From Canibacter sp052085365 (lineage in GTDB: Bacteria; Actinomycetota; Actinomycetes; Actinomycetales; Microbacteriaceae): DNA of 35,170 nucleotides. Below the pieces are notes generated by a model. The model had not been told where the DNA came from, ran no database searches, and saw nothing but the letters and a program-made list of their open reading frames with translations. The stretch is taken from the NCBI GenBank assembly GCA_052085365.1, contig JBQDFP010000021.1, positions 1 to 35,170 of the forward strand, written 5' to 3'. Positions within the stretch are counted from its first letter, which is position 1, and each line of letters begins with the position of its first letter. The position numbers were made by a program, and so were the translations under genes. Shown here piece after piece: positions 7,634 to 15,657 of this stretch.

Positions 7634-9238
7634 ATGCAAACAGAACTGAAACGCACCACCGGGTGGATCATTCTCGAAACACTCTCGAACTATGGCATTG
7701 ATGCAGTGTTTGGGATTCCAGGCACCCACAACCTTGAGTTTTACCGTCCACTCACGCACTTTGGTATTCGTGCCGTCACTACGCGTCATGAGCAAGGCGC
7801 CGGGTACGGTGCTGACGGATGGTCGCTGCAGACCGGCAAGCCGGGTGTCGTGTTGACCACGAGTGGTCCCGGCTTGCTGAATGCGCTTTCGGCTGCGGGC
7901 ACCGCATACTGCGAATCACGCCCGATGATTATTCTGTCACCCGGCCCCGCCCGTGGTAAGGAATTCGCAGACGTTGGCACCCTCCATGAGACGAAAGACC
8001 AGCTGGCTGCTGCCTCGGCAATTGTCGAGTGGGGGCGCCGTGTGCAGACGGTCGACGAGGCCGTGCAAGCCGTGCACGACGCATTTGAACTGTTCGCGAC
8101 TACCCGTCCGCGTCCGGTCTACATTGAGGTGCCGCTTGATCTGCTTGAAGAGGAAAGCGACATTGGGGCAACGAAACTGCAGGCGAAGAAGTTCCCAGCA
8201 CCCGGCATTGCTGACGCTGCCCAGGTAACGGCGGCAGCTGACCTGCTACGTGACGCAAAGAACCCGGTCATTTTGGCCGGGGGTGGATCCCGCAGCGCGG
8301 GTGAAGAACTGGTGCAGCTCGCTGAAAAACTGGGAGCACCGGTTGTTACCACGTCGAACGCGAAGGGTGTTGTTGACGAGAACCACCCACTGTCACTGGG
8401 CGCAAACCTGCGCATGGGGGCGGCCCGCAACGTTGCCCGTGACGCAGATGTTCTGCTCGTTGTCGGTTCAAAGCTTGGTGATGCTGAACTCTGGGTTGAT
8501 CAGCTCGATGCCACCGGCAAAGTGATTCGTGTTGACATTCTCGAATCGCAGATCGACAAAAACCAAGCAGCAACTGTTGGGGTTGTCGGTGATGCGAAGG
8601 CAGCGCTTGCAGCACTCGTGACTGAACTCGGCGACGTGACCGCACGTGAGAGCATTGATGTCCCTGCCACACGTAAAGCCATTTACGAAGAGTCACACGG
8701 TATGGACTCTTTCAACACCGAGCTCGGTCTCGCAATTGCCCAGGCTGTTCCCGAAAATGCGATCGTCACAACCGATTCATCACAGATCGCCTACTGGGGG
8801 CTACTCAACATGCTGAAGGTGTCGAAACCAAACTCGACGCCGTACATGGCCAGCTACGCGACGCTTGGCTACTCTGTTCCCGCGGCCATCGGGTCACGCA
8901 TCGCCGACCCGTCACGCCCCGCAATTGCGGTTACCGGTGATGGTGCGCTCATGTTCTCGGTCAATGAGTTCATTACCGCCGTCGAGCAGAAGCTCGACAT
9001 TGTCGTGGTCGTTGTGAATAACGGTGGCTACGAAGAGATCAAGAACAACGAAGCTGAGGTAGGTATTGCACCGGTCGGTGTCGACCTGGCACAGCCCAAA
9101 TGGGCTGCGCTCGCTGAAGCTTTCGGTGGCACCGGTCGTGACCTTGACGACATCGCTCACCTCAAATCAGCGATCGACACCGCCATTGCTGAGGGCGGTC
9201 TGCAGCTGATCCACATCTCACCATCAACCCAGCACTGA
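7634..9238 (+). CDS. AruI-like thiamine-diphosphate enzyme (2-keto-5-guanidinovalerate decarboxylase family)
   Basis: This 534-residue enzyme has the three-domain acetolactate-synthase/decarboxylase layout. The N-terminal pyrimidine domain carries VFGIPGTHNLEFYRPL and the cofactor-activating Glu53 in RHEQGAG. A middle Rossmann-like domain follows. The C-terminal domain has TGDG at 434-437 followed by VNNGGY, the ThDP/Mg motif. GIPGxHxLExYRxL and TLHETKDQ are features I associate with 5-guanidino-2-oxopentanoate decarboxylase (AruI of the arginine transaminase pathway) rather than acetolactate synthase. ATG 7634 follows AGGAGA. The neighbouring ureohydrolase strengthens a guanidino-acid assignment: decarboxylation of 2-ketoarginine would give 4-guanidinobutanal. 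Another 2-keto acid cannot be excluded. Confidence 0.82.
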   Translation: MQTELKRTTGWIILETLSNYGIDAVFGIPGTHNLEFYRPLTHFGIRAVTTRHEQGAGYGADGWSLQTGKPGVVLTTSGPGLLNALSAAGTAYCESRPMIILSPGPARGKEFADVGTLHETKDQLAAASAIVEWGRRVQTVDEAVQAVHDAFELFATTRPRPVYIEVPLDLLEEESDIGATKLQAKKFPAPGIADAAQVTAAADLLRDAKNPVILAGGGSRSAGEELVQLAEKLGAPVVTTSNAKGVVDENHPLSLGANLRMGAARNVARDADVLLVVGSKLGDAELWVDQLDATGKVIRVDILESQIDKNQAATVGVVGDAKAALAALVTELGDVTARESIDVPATRKAIYEESHGMDSFNTELGLAIAQAVPENAIVTTDSSQIAYWGLLNMLKVSKPNSTPYMASYATLGYSVPAAIGSRIADPSRPAIAVTGDGALMFSVNEFITAVEQKLDIVVVVVNNGGYEEIKNNEAEVGIAPVGVDLAQPKWAALAEAFGGTGRDLDDIAHLKSAIDTAIAEGGLQLIHISPSTQH

Positions 9239-9290
9239 CATCTAGCCTGATGCTTGAGCATCGCCGCTACTAAAGCACAAGGAGAAAATC

Positions 9291-10256
9291 ATGGCTCAAA
9301 CTGTTGGCCCAACTGACGCATCCAAGACACCCCGCTGGACCGGGTTGTCAACATTCGCACGTCTGCCACGTATGGAAGACGTCGAAAAAACCGATATCGC
9401 TGTTGTTGGCGTTCCCTACGACGGTGGCGTGAGCTACCGTCCCGGCGCCCGCTTCGGTCCCGAGCACGTACGTGCTTCGAGCCGTCTGCTTCGTCCCTAC
9501 AACCCGGCACAGGACTTTGCCGGCTGGGATGCTGTGCAGGTGGCAGACGCGGGCGATATTGCTTCGAACCCGTTCAACATTCAGAAAGCTGTTGAACAGA
9601 TCGAAGAAGAAGTCGTCGCTCTCGGTGAGAAGGTTGAACGTGTGCTCACCATCGGTGGAGACCACACCATTGCCTACCCAATGCTTGCCGCAATGAACAA
9701 AAAGTTCGGTGGCCCTGTTGCTGTGCTGCACTTTGACGCGCACCTCGACACTTGGGACACATACTTCGATGAGCCGCTCACACACGGAACCCCGTTCCGT
9801 CGCGCCTCAGAAGCGGGCTTCATCGACAAGACCGCGTCCATGCATGTCGGTACTCGTGGACCGCTGTACGGCAAGGGTGACCTTGAAGACGACGAACGTC
9901 TCGGCTTCTCAATCATCACCAGTGAATACATTGAAGAGCACGGTGTTGCAAAAGCGATCGAACGTATGCTCAATCGTATCGGCGACAAGCCGCTGTATAT
10001 TTCAATCGACATTGACGTGCTTGATCCATCACATGCTCCCGGCACCGGCACCCCTGAAGCTGGTGGCATGACGAGCCGTGAACTGCTGCGCATGGTTCGG
10101 GCACTCACCGACCGCAACATTGTTGGCGCTGAGGTTGTTGAAGTGGCGCCTGCCTACGATCACGCGCAGGTCACCGGTATTGCCGCAAGCCACGTGCTCT
10201 ACGAACTCATGACCGCGATGGCTCAGGTTATCGTTCGCGAACGGGACGGACAGTAA
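9291..10256 (+). CDS. Ureohydrolase: agmatinase/guanidinobutyrase family
   Basis: The 321-residue protein has every binuclear-manganese ligand of the arginase/agmatinase family: His125 in GGDHT, Asp149/His151/Asp153 in FDAHLD, and Asp240/Asp242 in SIDIDVLDP. THGTPFRRA (164-172) is the substrate loop style seen in guanidinobutyrase, guanidinopropionase and actinobacterial agmatinase, not in arginase. The enzyme would remove urea from a guanidino compound. After an AruI-type decarboxylase the logical substrate is 4-guanidinobutanoate, giving 4-aminobutanoate. AGGAG precedes the ATG. A small GATGC-TTGA-GCATC hairpin at 9249-9262 sits in the intergenic leader. The stop shares one base with the next start (TAATG), indicating coupling. 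The exact substrate is inferred. Confidence 0.87.
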   Translation: MAQTVGPTDASKTPRWTGLSTFARLPRMEDVEKTDIAVVGVPYDGGVSYRPGARFGPEHVRASSRLLRPYNPAQDFAGWDAVQVADAGDIASNPFNIQKAVEQIEEEVVALGEKVERVLTIGGDHTIAYPMLAAMNKKFGGPVAVLHFDAHLDTWDTYFDEPLTHGTPFRRASEAGFIDKTASMHVGTRGPLYGKGDLEDDERLGFSIITSEYIEEHGVAKAIERMLNRIGDKPLYISIDIDVLDPSHAPGTGTPEAGGMTSRELLRMVRALTDRNIVGAEVVEVAPAYDHAQVTGIAASHVLYELMTAMAQVIVRERDGQ

Positions 10257-11239
10257 TGGCAACACGCCCGATCGCCGTCTACACCGATACGGACGACACC
10301 GATGTTTCACTGGGCGTGAATGCGCTCGAGCAGGCGGGTTTTGACGTCCGCCTGCTCGATACGCGCGACGCTGACGAAATCATTGCCGGTTCCCAGGACG
10401 CGCAGGCCCTCCTGGTTGGTTACGCAGAGATTCCTCGCAAAGTAATTGAGGCATTGCCGAACCTGAAGGTTGTTGCGCTCATGTCGATGGGATTCAACAA
10501 CGTGGATCTCGATGCAGCGACTGAGCACGGTGTATGGGTGACGAACGTGCCGGGGGCAGCAACCGAAGAAGTTGCGACCCACGCGTTAACCGCGACACTG
10601 TTCCACTTGCGTCAAATGCGGTTCTACCTCGCAAGTGCGCAGCCCGAAACCTGGAACGACCGCGCACCGAAATCGCCGCCACGTCTCAGTGAACTCACGC
10701 TCGGAATCGTTGGTCTCGGTAAGATCGGCCGTAAACTCGCTGAAATTTCCAAGCCCATTTTTGGTGCGATCTACGGATACGATCCTTTCCTGCCTGACAC
10801 TGCTGAGACTCGTGCCATGCTCAAAGAAATCGGCGTAACCCGAGTGGACCTCAACGAGGTGCGCGACCGCGCAAACGTGCTTTCATTAAACCTTCCGCTG
10901 ACTGAAGAGACTGACAAGATGGTGAATACTGAGTTCATTTCGCATATGCCTGAGGGCGCCGTCTTGTTGAATATGTCACGCGGTCACTTGATTGACCCCA
11001 TTGCGGTGCGCGACGCGCTCGAAAGTGGTCAGCTTGATGGCGCCGTGCTTGACGTGCTCGAAGAAGAACCGCCGCGCGCAGATCACCCATTGCTTGGCCG
11101 TGATGATGTTGTGCTTACCCCGCATATTGCATATTTCTCGGCACGCACCGAAGAAGATTATGTGCGGATCCAAGCATCAAACGTGATCGAAGCACATGAG
11201 ACCGGGAAGCCTTCGGCGCCGGTCAACCAGCTCACCTAG
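10256..11239 (+). CDS. D-isomer-specific 2-hydroxyacid dehydrogenase
   Basis: The 327-residue NAD(P)-dependent enzyme has a Rossmann motif GLGKIG at 153-158. The catalytic triad is at the canonical spacing: Arg242 in NMSRGH, Glu271 in VLEEEPP and His290 in TPHIAYFS. The family reduces 2-keto acids to D-2-hydroxy acids or the reverse (phosphoglycerate, glyoxylate/hydroxypyruvate and related). Translational coupling to the ureohydrolase through TAATG shows it belongs to the pathway. It may convert a 2-keto acid by-product, or divert a keto acid such as 2-ketoarginine to a hydroxy acid. No residue pattern lets me name the substrate. Confidence 0.86.
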   Translation: MATRPIAVYTDTDDTDVSLGVNALEQAGFDVRLLDTRDADEIIAGSQDAQALLVGYAEIPRKVIEALPNLKVVALMSMGFNNVDLDAATEHGVWVTNVPGAATEEVATHALTATLFHLRQMRFYLASAQPETWNDRAPKSPPRLSELTLGIVGLGKIGRKLAEISKPIFGAIYGYDPFLPDTAETRAMLKEIGVTRVDLNEVRDRANVLSLNLPLTEETDKMVNTEFISHMPEGAVLLNMSRGHLIDPIAVRDALESGQLDGAVLDVLEEEPPRADHPLLGRDDVVLTPHIAYFSARTEEDYVRIQASNVIEAHETGKPSAPVNQLT

Positions 11240-11324
11240 CGGATACCGTCAACACGGTCAGCGGTGTGCGTATTAGGCGGCCCAGCTTGATCTAGCTTGA
11301 ACAACAACAAAGAGAACACCCTAG

Positions 11325-11344
11325 TCAAACCGTGTTCGGTTTGA
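11325..11344 (+). promoter_or_regulatory. Inverted repeat in the leader of the M20 gene
   Basis: TCAAACCG (11325-11332) and CGGTTTGA (11337-11344) are a perfect 8-bp repeat around TGTT, 29 bp before the next start codon and 15 bp before its AAAGGAG. It could be an RNA hairpin affecting expression or a dyad operator. Confidence 0.5.
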
Positions 11345-11372
11345 ATCACGAATCCCCGAAAGGAGTTGCTGC

Positions 11373-12941
11373 ATGGCTGCACAACTCACTGCCGAAGCGA
11401 AGGCCACGGCGCAGAAATGGATCGACGAGAATCTTGACCGTCTCGTCGAATGGCACACCACCATTTGGGAGCTGGCAGAGCCAGCCTGGCGCGAATACCG
11501 TTCCCAGCAGTGGTACGTGAAGCGACTGCGTGAAGAAGGTTTCGAAGTTGAAGACGGTTCGGCCGGAATGCCGACCGCATTCAACGCAACCTGGTCAAAC
11601 GGTGATGGACCGACTGTGCTCACTTACGCCGAATACGATGCCGTCCCCGGCAATAGCCAGGCCGCATCAACCGAAGAAACTCCGCGCGAGGGCTTGAGCC
11701 GTTTTGCACCCGGGCACACTGATCCACACTCAGTTCTCGGTATTTCAACGCTTGCCGGTGTGCTCGGCACGAAAGCTGCAATGGAAGCTCACGACATTGC
11801 CGGTACACTCCAGTACACGGGTGAACCTGCAGAGAAAATGCACGGCTCGAAGGTCGTGCATGGCCTCAAAGGGTATTACGACGATGCCGACGCAATCGTG
11901 TCATTCCATCCGTTCTATATGCTGCCTCTGTGCAACACTGCTCGTTGGGATACGCAGTGTGGTGCGTACTACAGCAAGGTGTACTCGTTCATTTGCGACA
12001 GCCCGGAAAGCTGGCAGATTTCAACCGCCGACCCGAACTCACCGATTCCCGCATCGCACTCGGCCGCGCGCGCTCCCGGAGCAAACGTTGCGCTCATGCA
12101 GATGTACACTTCAGCACGTGTTATGCAAGACGCAATGCTGCCATCAACCGGTGGTTGGAGCTTTTCAGACGCGATCTTGAGCGATGGCCAGGCGACCGCT
12201 GACAACCTGCCGCAACGTGTGGCACGCATTCAGTTTTCGTGGCGCACGCCAAACATTGAAATGGCAGAGCACGTGCTCAAGGTGCTTGACCGGAACGCCG
12301 AGAACGCGGCTGCTATGGCGCACTGTGACGTTGAAGAACGATGGATCGCGCGCAGCCGTCCTGGCCGTACGAACCATGCCATGAGTACGGTTCTGTATGA
12401 AAACCTTGAAGCTGTTGGTGCCCCGCAGTACGGCCCGGAAGCGATCAAGGTTGCGCAAGAGATTCAGAAGAATCTCGGTATTGACCCGACTGAGAAGCCG
12501 TTCCTCGCCGAGACTGAGCAGCTCATTGAACCGCAAGAGGCGGAACGTCAGTTGCGTGAGCATATGCCCGCGTGGCAGACGAACTGGACGAGCGATGACT
12601 ATGTTGAAATGTCGCACTATGCGCCGCTCGTGAGGTTCTATATTTCACGTCCCGCGCTCGCCCCAGTTCCGGGTGAAAACCAGTTCCCGTCATGGGTGAT
12701 GAACGCAATGGGCGGTATTCCTGAAACGATTGCACCCACGATCGAGACGGCCGGTAAGACCATTGCTGGCACGTTTGTTGATCTGCTCACCAAACCCGAG
12801 GTGCTTGCTGAAGCGAAGCGTGAGTTCGATGAACGTGTCGCGGCGGACCCGATGCCTGCGCTGCTTCCGAAAGATTTCGAAGCGCCCATTGATCTGCCGT
12901 GGCCTGACTATTCAGGTACTGAAGAACACCGTCACTGGTAA
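11373..12941 (+). CDS. M20-family amidohydrolase/peptidase, AbgB-like
   Basis: This 522-residue M20-family metallohydrolase resembles the p-aminobenzoyl-glutamate hydrolase subunit B branch. It has LTYAEYDAVPG (81-93), a GHTDPHSVLG metal segment (114-123) and GEPAEKMHG (150-158), the region of the catalytic Glu. A dimerisation (lid) insertion follows, then the C-terminal catalytic lobe. The family hydrolyses N-acyl amino acids or dipeptide-like amides. The segment between the two metal motifs, about 20 residues, is longer than in AbgB as I know it. The start ATG has a strong AAAGGAG. The gene ends the series before a clear terminator. It may release the amino-acid moiety, such as an N-acylated guanidino amino acid, from the imported compound. 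That role is inferred. Confidence 0.82.
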   Translation: MAAQLTAEAKATAQKWIDENLDRLVEWHTTIWELAEPAWREYRSQQWYVKRLREEGFEVEDGSAGMPTAFNATWSNGDGPTVLTYAEYDAVPGNSQAASTEETPREGLSRFAPGHTDPHSVLGISTLAGVLGTKAAMEAHDIAGTLQYTGEPAEKMHGSKVVHGLKGYYDDADAIVSFHPFYMLPLCNTARWDTQCGAYYSKVYSFICDSPESWQISTADPNSPIPASHSAARAPGANVALMQMYTSARVMQDAMLPSTGGWSFSDAILSDGQATADNLPQRVARIQFSWRTPNIEMAEHVLKVLDRNAENAAAMAHCDVEERWIARSRPGRTNHAMSTVLYENLEAVGAPQYGPEAIKVAQEIQKNLGIDPTEKPFLAETEQLIEPQEAERQLREHMPAWQTNWTSDDYVEMSHYAPLVRFYISRPALAPVPGENQFPSWVMNAMGGIPETIAPTIETAGKTIAGTFVDLLTKPEVLAEAKREFDERVAADPMPALLPKDFEAPIDLPWPDYSGTEEHRHW

Positions 12942-12975
12942 CTCACTCAACACCTTGGCTTACGCCGAGCAAGGC

Positions 12976-13028
12976 GACCCTGGTTCATGCTCTCCTACTG
13001 GGGGGTCCCTGAACCGGGGTCGTTTTTA
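12976..13028 (+). terminator. Intrinsic terminator closing the catabolic series
   Basis: GACCCTGGTTCA (12976-12987) pairs with TGAACCGGGGTC (13010-13021) with one mismatch, and GTTTTTATT follows. The stem, though it has a 22-base loop, and the T-run fit a rho-independent terminator after the M20 gene. The remaining 13029-13102 gap holds nothing I can recognise. Confidence 0.8.
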
Positions 13029-13102
13029 TTGCGTCGGGTCGTCGGGTGCTTATTTTGCCTTGTTTTCGTGTGAGTAATCTGACGAGGTCGAGCGCGATAT
13101 TT

Positions 13103-15148
13103 CTAGAAGGGGCGTGCCTGGGCTGGGTCCCACTCTTGTTCGGGTCCGTTTTCGGCAGCCCAGGGTCTCGTATTTGACGGGTCGCGTAGGGGAGCGACTT
13201 CCATCACTTCGAAGTACTTCTCGAGTTTCATATGCGCTATCGGGCGTTGGCTCTCGTCTTGCTGGTCATCAGCACAGTCGGGATCGACAATCCTGAAGCG
13301 TACGACTCGCTTAGTTTTCACTTTTGGCGCGACGAGTGGATGAGCTGAGCCCGACGGCGGGTCTGGTAGATCTTTGAAGACCTGACCGTCAGGTGACTTC
13401 CACTCCATAACTCCGCCCGGAAGCTGTTCCACCTTCCAACGAGCAGTTTCATGGACGCTTGGATGTTTGAGGGCATGATGTCGTTTGCACAGCAGCGCCA
13501 GATTGCGTGTTGTGGTTCGTCCGCCCTTCGCCCAATCGTGAGTGTGGTCGATTTCGCACTGTGTTGGCGGTGCGAGACAGCCGGGGAAACGGCAATGTTG
13601 GTCTCGAGCGAGTATCTGTCGCCTCATTGCGGCGCTTGGTTCGTAGTTATCGGTCGCAATGATACTGTTGCCCGGCCCGATGAAGACGCGGTCCCAACTT
13701 TTTGCATCGGTGGCAAAGAGTCGAGCGATTTCTGGGTCAATAATGCCGTAACCGTGCAGTTCAGCGAAGCTGGGAGCTACATTTTCGGTGCTATCGGTGC
13801 CTGTAGTGTGAGCATATTCTGAATTATCAGTAGTTTTACCGTTGCCTGTGCAGCCGGTGTCGCCTGTGCTGTTTGCGTTGTTTGCGTTGCCGGTGTTGTC
13901 TGTGTCGTATGTGCGGTGAAAAGCAGTGACGGGTACGGTCACATGAATTTTTGCGTCTATGCCGAGCCCAAGTGGACCACCTGTGTGTTTATCTGTGCGC
14001 TGAGCAGCAGAGGCCAAGAGCAGTTCAGCACACACATCAGCGCGTGCCTGGTCGAGTGAACGCTCATCTTTCACGTGTGATGTGATTCCGTCATCGTGCT
14101 GAGGGTCGCCGGGTGCCTGCGCAGGCATCTCCCGCATGGTCTGCTTCGCTATACGCGTTACGCGATCATATGCAGCCAGCGCCAGGGGAGCGGAAAGAAT
14201 CGCACCAAATATCGCCATACCGTCATCGCTTTCACTCACCCAAACGCGTCGTTCAGTGTAGGCACGTTTCGTAAGTTCCTGAACGCTTTGCGGAGAAAGC
14301 GAAGCAACAAGCTTCGGGAGGCGCCGTCTGAGACGGCCCGGGCTTGAACTACGCGCAATGTTGAGAGCCTCTTCGGCGTACCGGATAAGGTCCTTGTCGG
14401 GAAGATTTGCGCTTGCGCGCGCTATCTCGATGGCATGCGCGAACGAGATATGACCTCGTTGAAGCTCGGTGACCACTTCGGGCAGGCTCTTGGCGAGCTG
14501 GTACGCGTAGCTGATGTGCGACTTGACTGTTTTGTCACTTGTTTGCGTCTTGACGGCAACCAGGTTCGCAGCTGACAGCACCCCCATACCGTGCGGGTCG
14601 ACACACTCTTCGTTGGACTGTTCAGAATCTGCAATATATGAGTCTGGAATTTCAGCGAGAAGGCTCGTGCGTGCTGCCGCGAGTGCACGTTCTGCCTGCT
14701 CAATGGTGACGAGACGTTCAGTAATATGACGGACTCGATCGGCTGCGGTGTACGGTCTTTCATCGTTCGGGTCAAAAACAGTGTCACCCACTGGCGGAAG
14801 ATAGTTGCGTGAAAGGTTGCTGCTAAGCGTCGCAACTGACTGCCTCACGGACTCAAGAAATGCAGCTTCGGTTTGAGCTAATAGTTCAGTCGTGAGCGGG
14901 AGTGAATCGTCCGCCACCGCGGGAAAGTTGACATGCCGGGAGGCCGATTCAGCCTCAGATTCATACATGTATGAAGAGTCGATATCGTCGTCCGCGTACA
15001 ACTGATTGAGAAGCTCAAGTTCACGGTCCCAAAAGTCCGGATCAAGCTCGGAATCTACGTAACCATCGAAAGCTGCACTCTGCAGTGCGCTGCTCTGTGC
15101 TGCAGCATCTGCGGGAGATTTGCTGGGTACGTCGGCTTCGGTGGTCAT
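13103..15148 (-). CDS. DUF222 / HNH endonuclease-domain protein (13E12-repeat type)
   Basis: This is a large actinobacterial DUF222-HNH protein. The N-terminal two thirds form the helical DUF222 region. The C-terminal HNH motif is RDQHCRFPGC, CEIDHTHDWAKGG, NLALLCKRHH, with a His-Asn-His core and zinc cysteines. Between them, around residues 410-450 (DNA 13800-13915), is a low-complexity Thr/Gly/Asn/Asp linker of TGN-like units, coded by repetitive DNA, that probably varies between strains. The usual C-terminal DUF222 tail follows. Start choice is uncertain: ATG 15148 gives 681 residues, and ATG 15181 is possible. Neither has a good Shine-Dalgarno. Such proteins occur in many copies per actinobacterial genome and their role is unsettled. 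They may be remnants of mobile elements. Confidence 0.85.
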   Translation of the reverse strand: MTTEADVPSKSPADAAAQSSALQSAAFDGYVDSELDPDFWDRELELLNQLYADDDIDSSYMYESEAESASRHVNFPAVADDSLPLTTELLAQTEAAFLESVRQSVATLSSNLSRNYLPPVGDTVFDPNDERPYTAADRVRHITERLVTIEQAERALAAARTSLLAEIPDSYIADSEQSNEECVDPHGMGVLSAANLVAVKTQTSDKTVKSHISYAYQLAKSLPEVVTELQRGHISFAHAIEIARASANLPDKDLIRYAEEALNIARSSSPGRLRRRLPKLVASLSPQSVQELTKRAYTERRVWVSESDDGMAIFGAILSAPLALAAYDRVTRIAKQTMREMPAQAPGDPQHDDGITSHVKDERSLDQARADVCAELLLASAAQRTDKHTGGPLGLGIDAKIHVTVPVTAFHRTYDTDNTGNANNANSTGDTGCTGNGKTTDNSEYAHTTGTDSTENVAPSFAELHGYGIIDPEIARLFATDAKSWDRVFIGPGNSIIATDNYEPSAAMRRQILARDQHCRFPGCLAPPTQCEIDHTHDWAKGGRTTTRNLALLCKRHHALKHPSVHETARWKVEQLPGGVMEWKSPDGQVFKDLPDPPSGSAHPLVAPKVKTKRVVRFRIVDPDCADDQQDESQRPIAHMKLEKYFEVMEVAPLRDPSNTRPWAAENGPEQEWDPAQARPF

Positions 15149-15169
15149 ATCATAAGAATAAAATGGACC

Positions 15170-15193
15170 ACCGACAATCATTGAATCGTCGGT
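15170..15193. promoter_or_regulatory. Imperfect palindrome at the HNH gene start
   Basis: ACCGAC and GTCGGT close a 24-bp imperfect dyad spanning the upstream start codon of the HNH gene. It could be an operator, or an RNA hairpin that hides the distal start. It is within the gap of about 150 bp that also holds the crgA terminator. Confidence 0.35.
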
Positions 15194-15238
15194 GAGAACG
15201 CGAGAGTACCAGCAAACTCAGAAGCAGAGTCACCCGTT

Positions 15239-15277
15239 CAACACAAAAGAAACGACCCGGAAAACCCGAGCCGTTTC
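15239..15277 (-). terminator. Terminator downstream of crgA
   Basis: On the minus strand GAAACGGCTCGG (15277-15266) pairs with CCGGGTCGTTTC (15260-15249) through two G-U pairs, with a 5-base loop, followed by TTTTGTGTT. This is a good rho-independent terminator 20 bp after crgA, so crgA and the HNH gene are separate units. Confidence 0.72.
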
Positions 15278-15297
15278 AATTTCTAAGACCTGCGGTG

Positions 15298-15576
15298 CTA
15301 CCGCCACCTTGTTGTCATGAGGAAGCCAACAAGCAGCAGGCCGAAGCCGACCAGAATATTGCCCTGCCCGAGCTGTGGCACGGGAATGGCGATCGTCGAA
15401 GCGGTGAGGTAATAGGTCACAATCCAGACGAGACCCAGCAGCATGAAGCCGAACATAACGGGCTTGAACCACACCGGGTTGGGCGCTTGCTCATCTGAAG
15501 AGAGCGTCTCGCCCTTCACTCGCTCGGGGGTCTTCGCGTTTTTGCGCTTCGATACGTCTTTTCCAGCTGCAGCCAT
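15298..15576 (-). CDS. crgA: Cell division protein CrgA
   Basis: This 92-residue membrane protein has the CrgA layout: a basic hydrophilic N-terminus, NPVWFKPVMFGFMLLGLVWI (first membrane segment), a short PVPQLGQGN loop, a second segment GFGLLLVGFLMTTRW, and a terminal TRWR. CrgA is a small divisome component that interacts with FtsZ, FtsQ, FtsI and CwsA in actinobacteria and helps recruit the septal PBP. I chose ATG 15576 because the first hydrophilic residues then match family length. An upstream ATG at 15624 would add 16 residues but overlaps a TTGACA. The start has no Shine-Dalgarno. A TAGACT 7 bp before it could make the mRNA leaderless. The gene is stranded between two metabolic islands. 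Confidence 0.92.
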   Translation of the reverse strand: MAAAGKDVSKRKNAKTPERVKGETLSSDEQAPNPVWFKPVMFGFMLLGLVWIVTYYLTASTIAIPVPQLGQGNILVGFGLLLVGFLMTTRWR

Positions 15577-15600
15577 ACTTAGCAGTCTAATAGATTTCGC

Positions 15601-15629
15601 TGTAAAGAGAGTCATCGCTTCCATGTCAA
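15601..15629 (-). promoter_or_regulatory. Candidate crgA promoter
   Basis: On the minus strand TTGACA (15629-15624) and TTTACA (15606-15601) are 17 bp apart. A second possible -10, TAGACT, lies 7 bp before the crgA ATG and would give a leaderless transcript. The two cannot be separated by sequence. Confidence 0.4.
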
Positions 15630-15657
15630 GAGGAGTGAGCGTGCCACCAGCGAGAAA

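Noticed and set aside
7634..10256. Clavulanate-type pathway (carboxyethylarginine synthase plus proclavaminate amidinohydrolase)
   Set aside because: The ThDP enzyme plus ureohydrolase pair resembles it superficially, but there is no beta-lactam synthetase or clavaminate synthase, and the decarboxylase features fit AruI better.
12730..13077. 115-residue plus-strand frame crossing the end of the M20 gene and the terminator
   Set aside because: It runs through the terminator hairpin and overlaps the M20 gene out of frame; no ribosome-binding site or family.
13103..15148. Homing endonuclease or recent mobile element
   Set aside because: DUF222-HNH proteins are common stand-alone actinobacterial genes; no intron, intein splice motifs, terminal repeats or transposase are seen.
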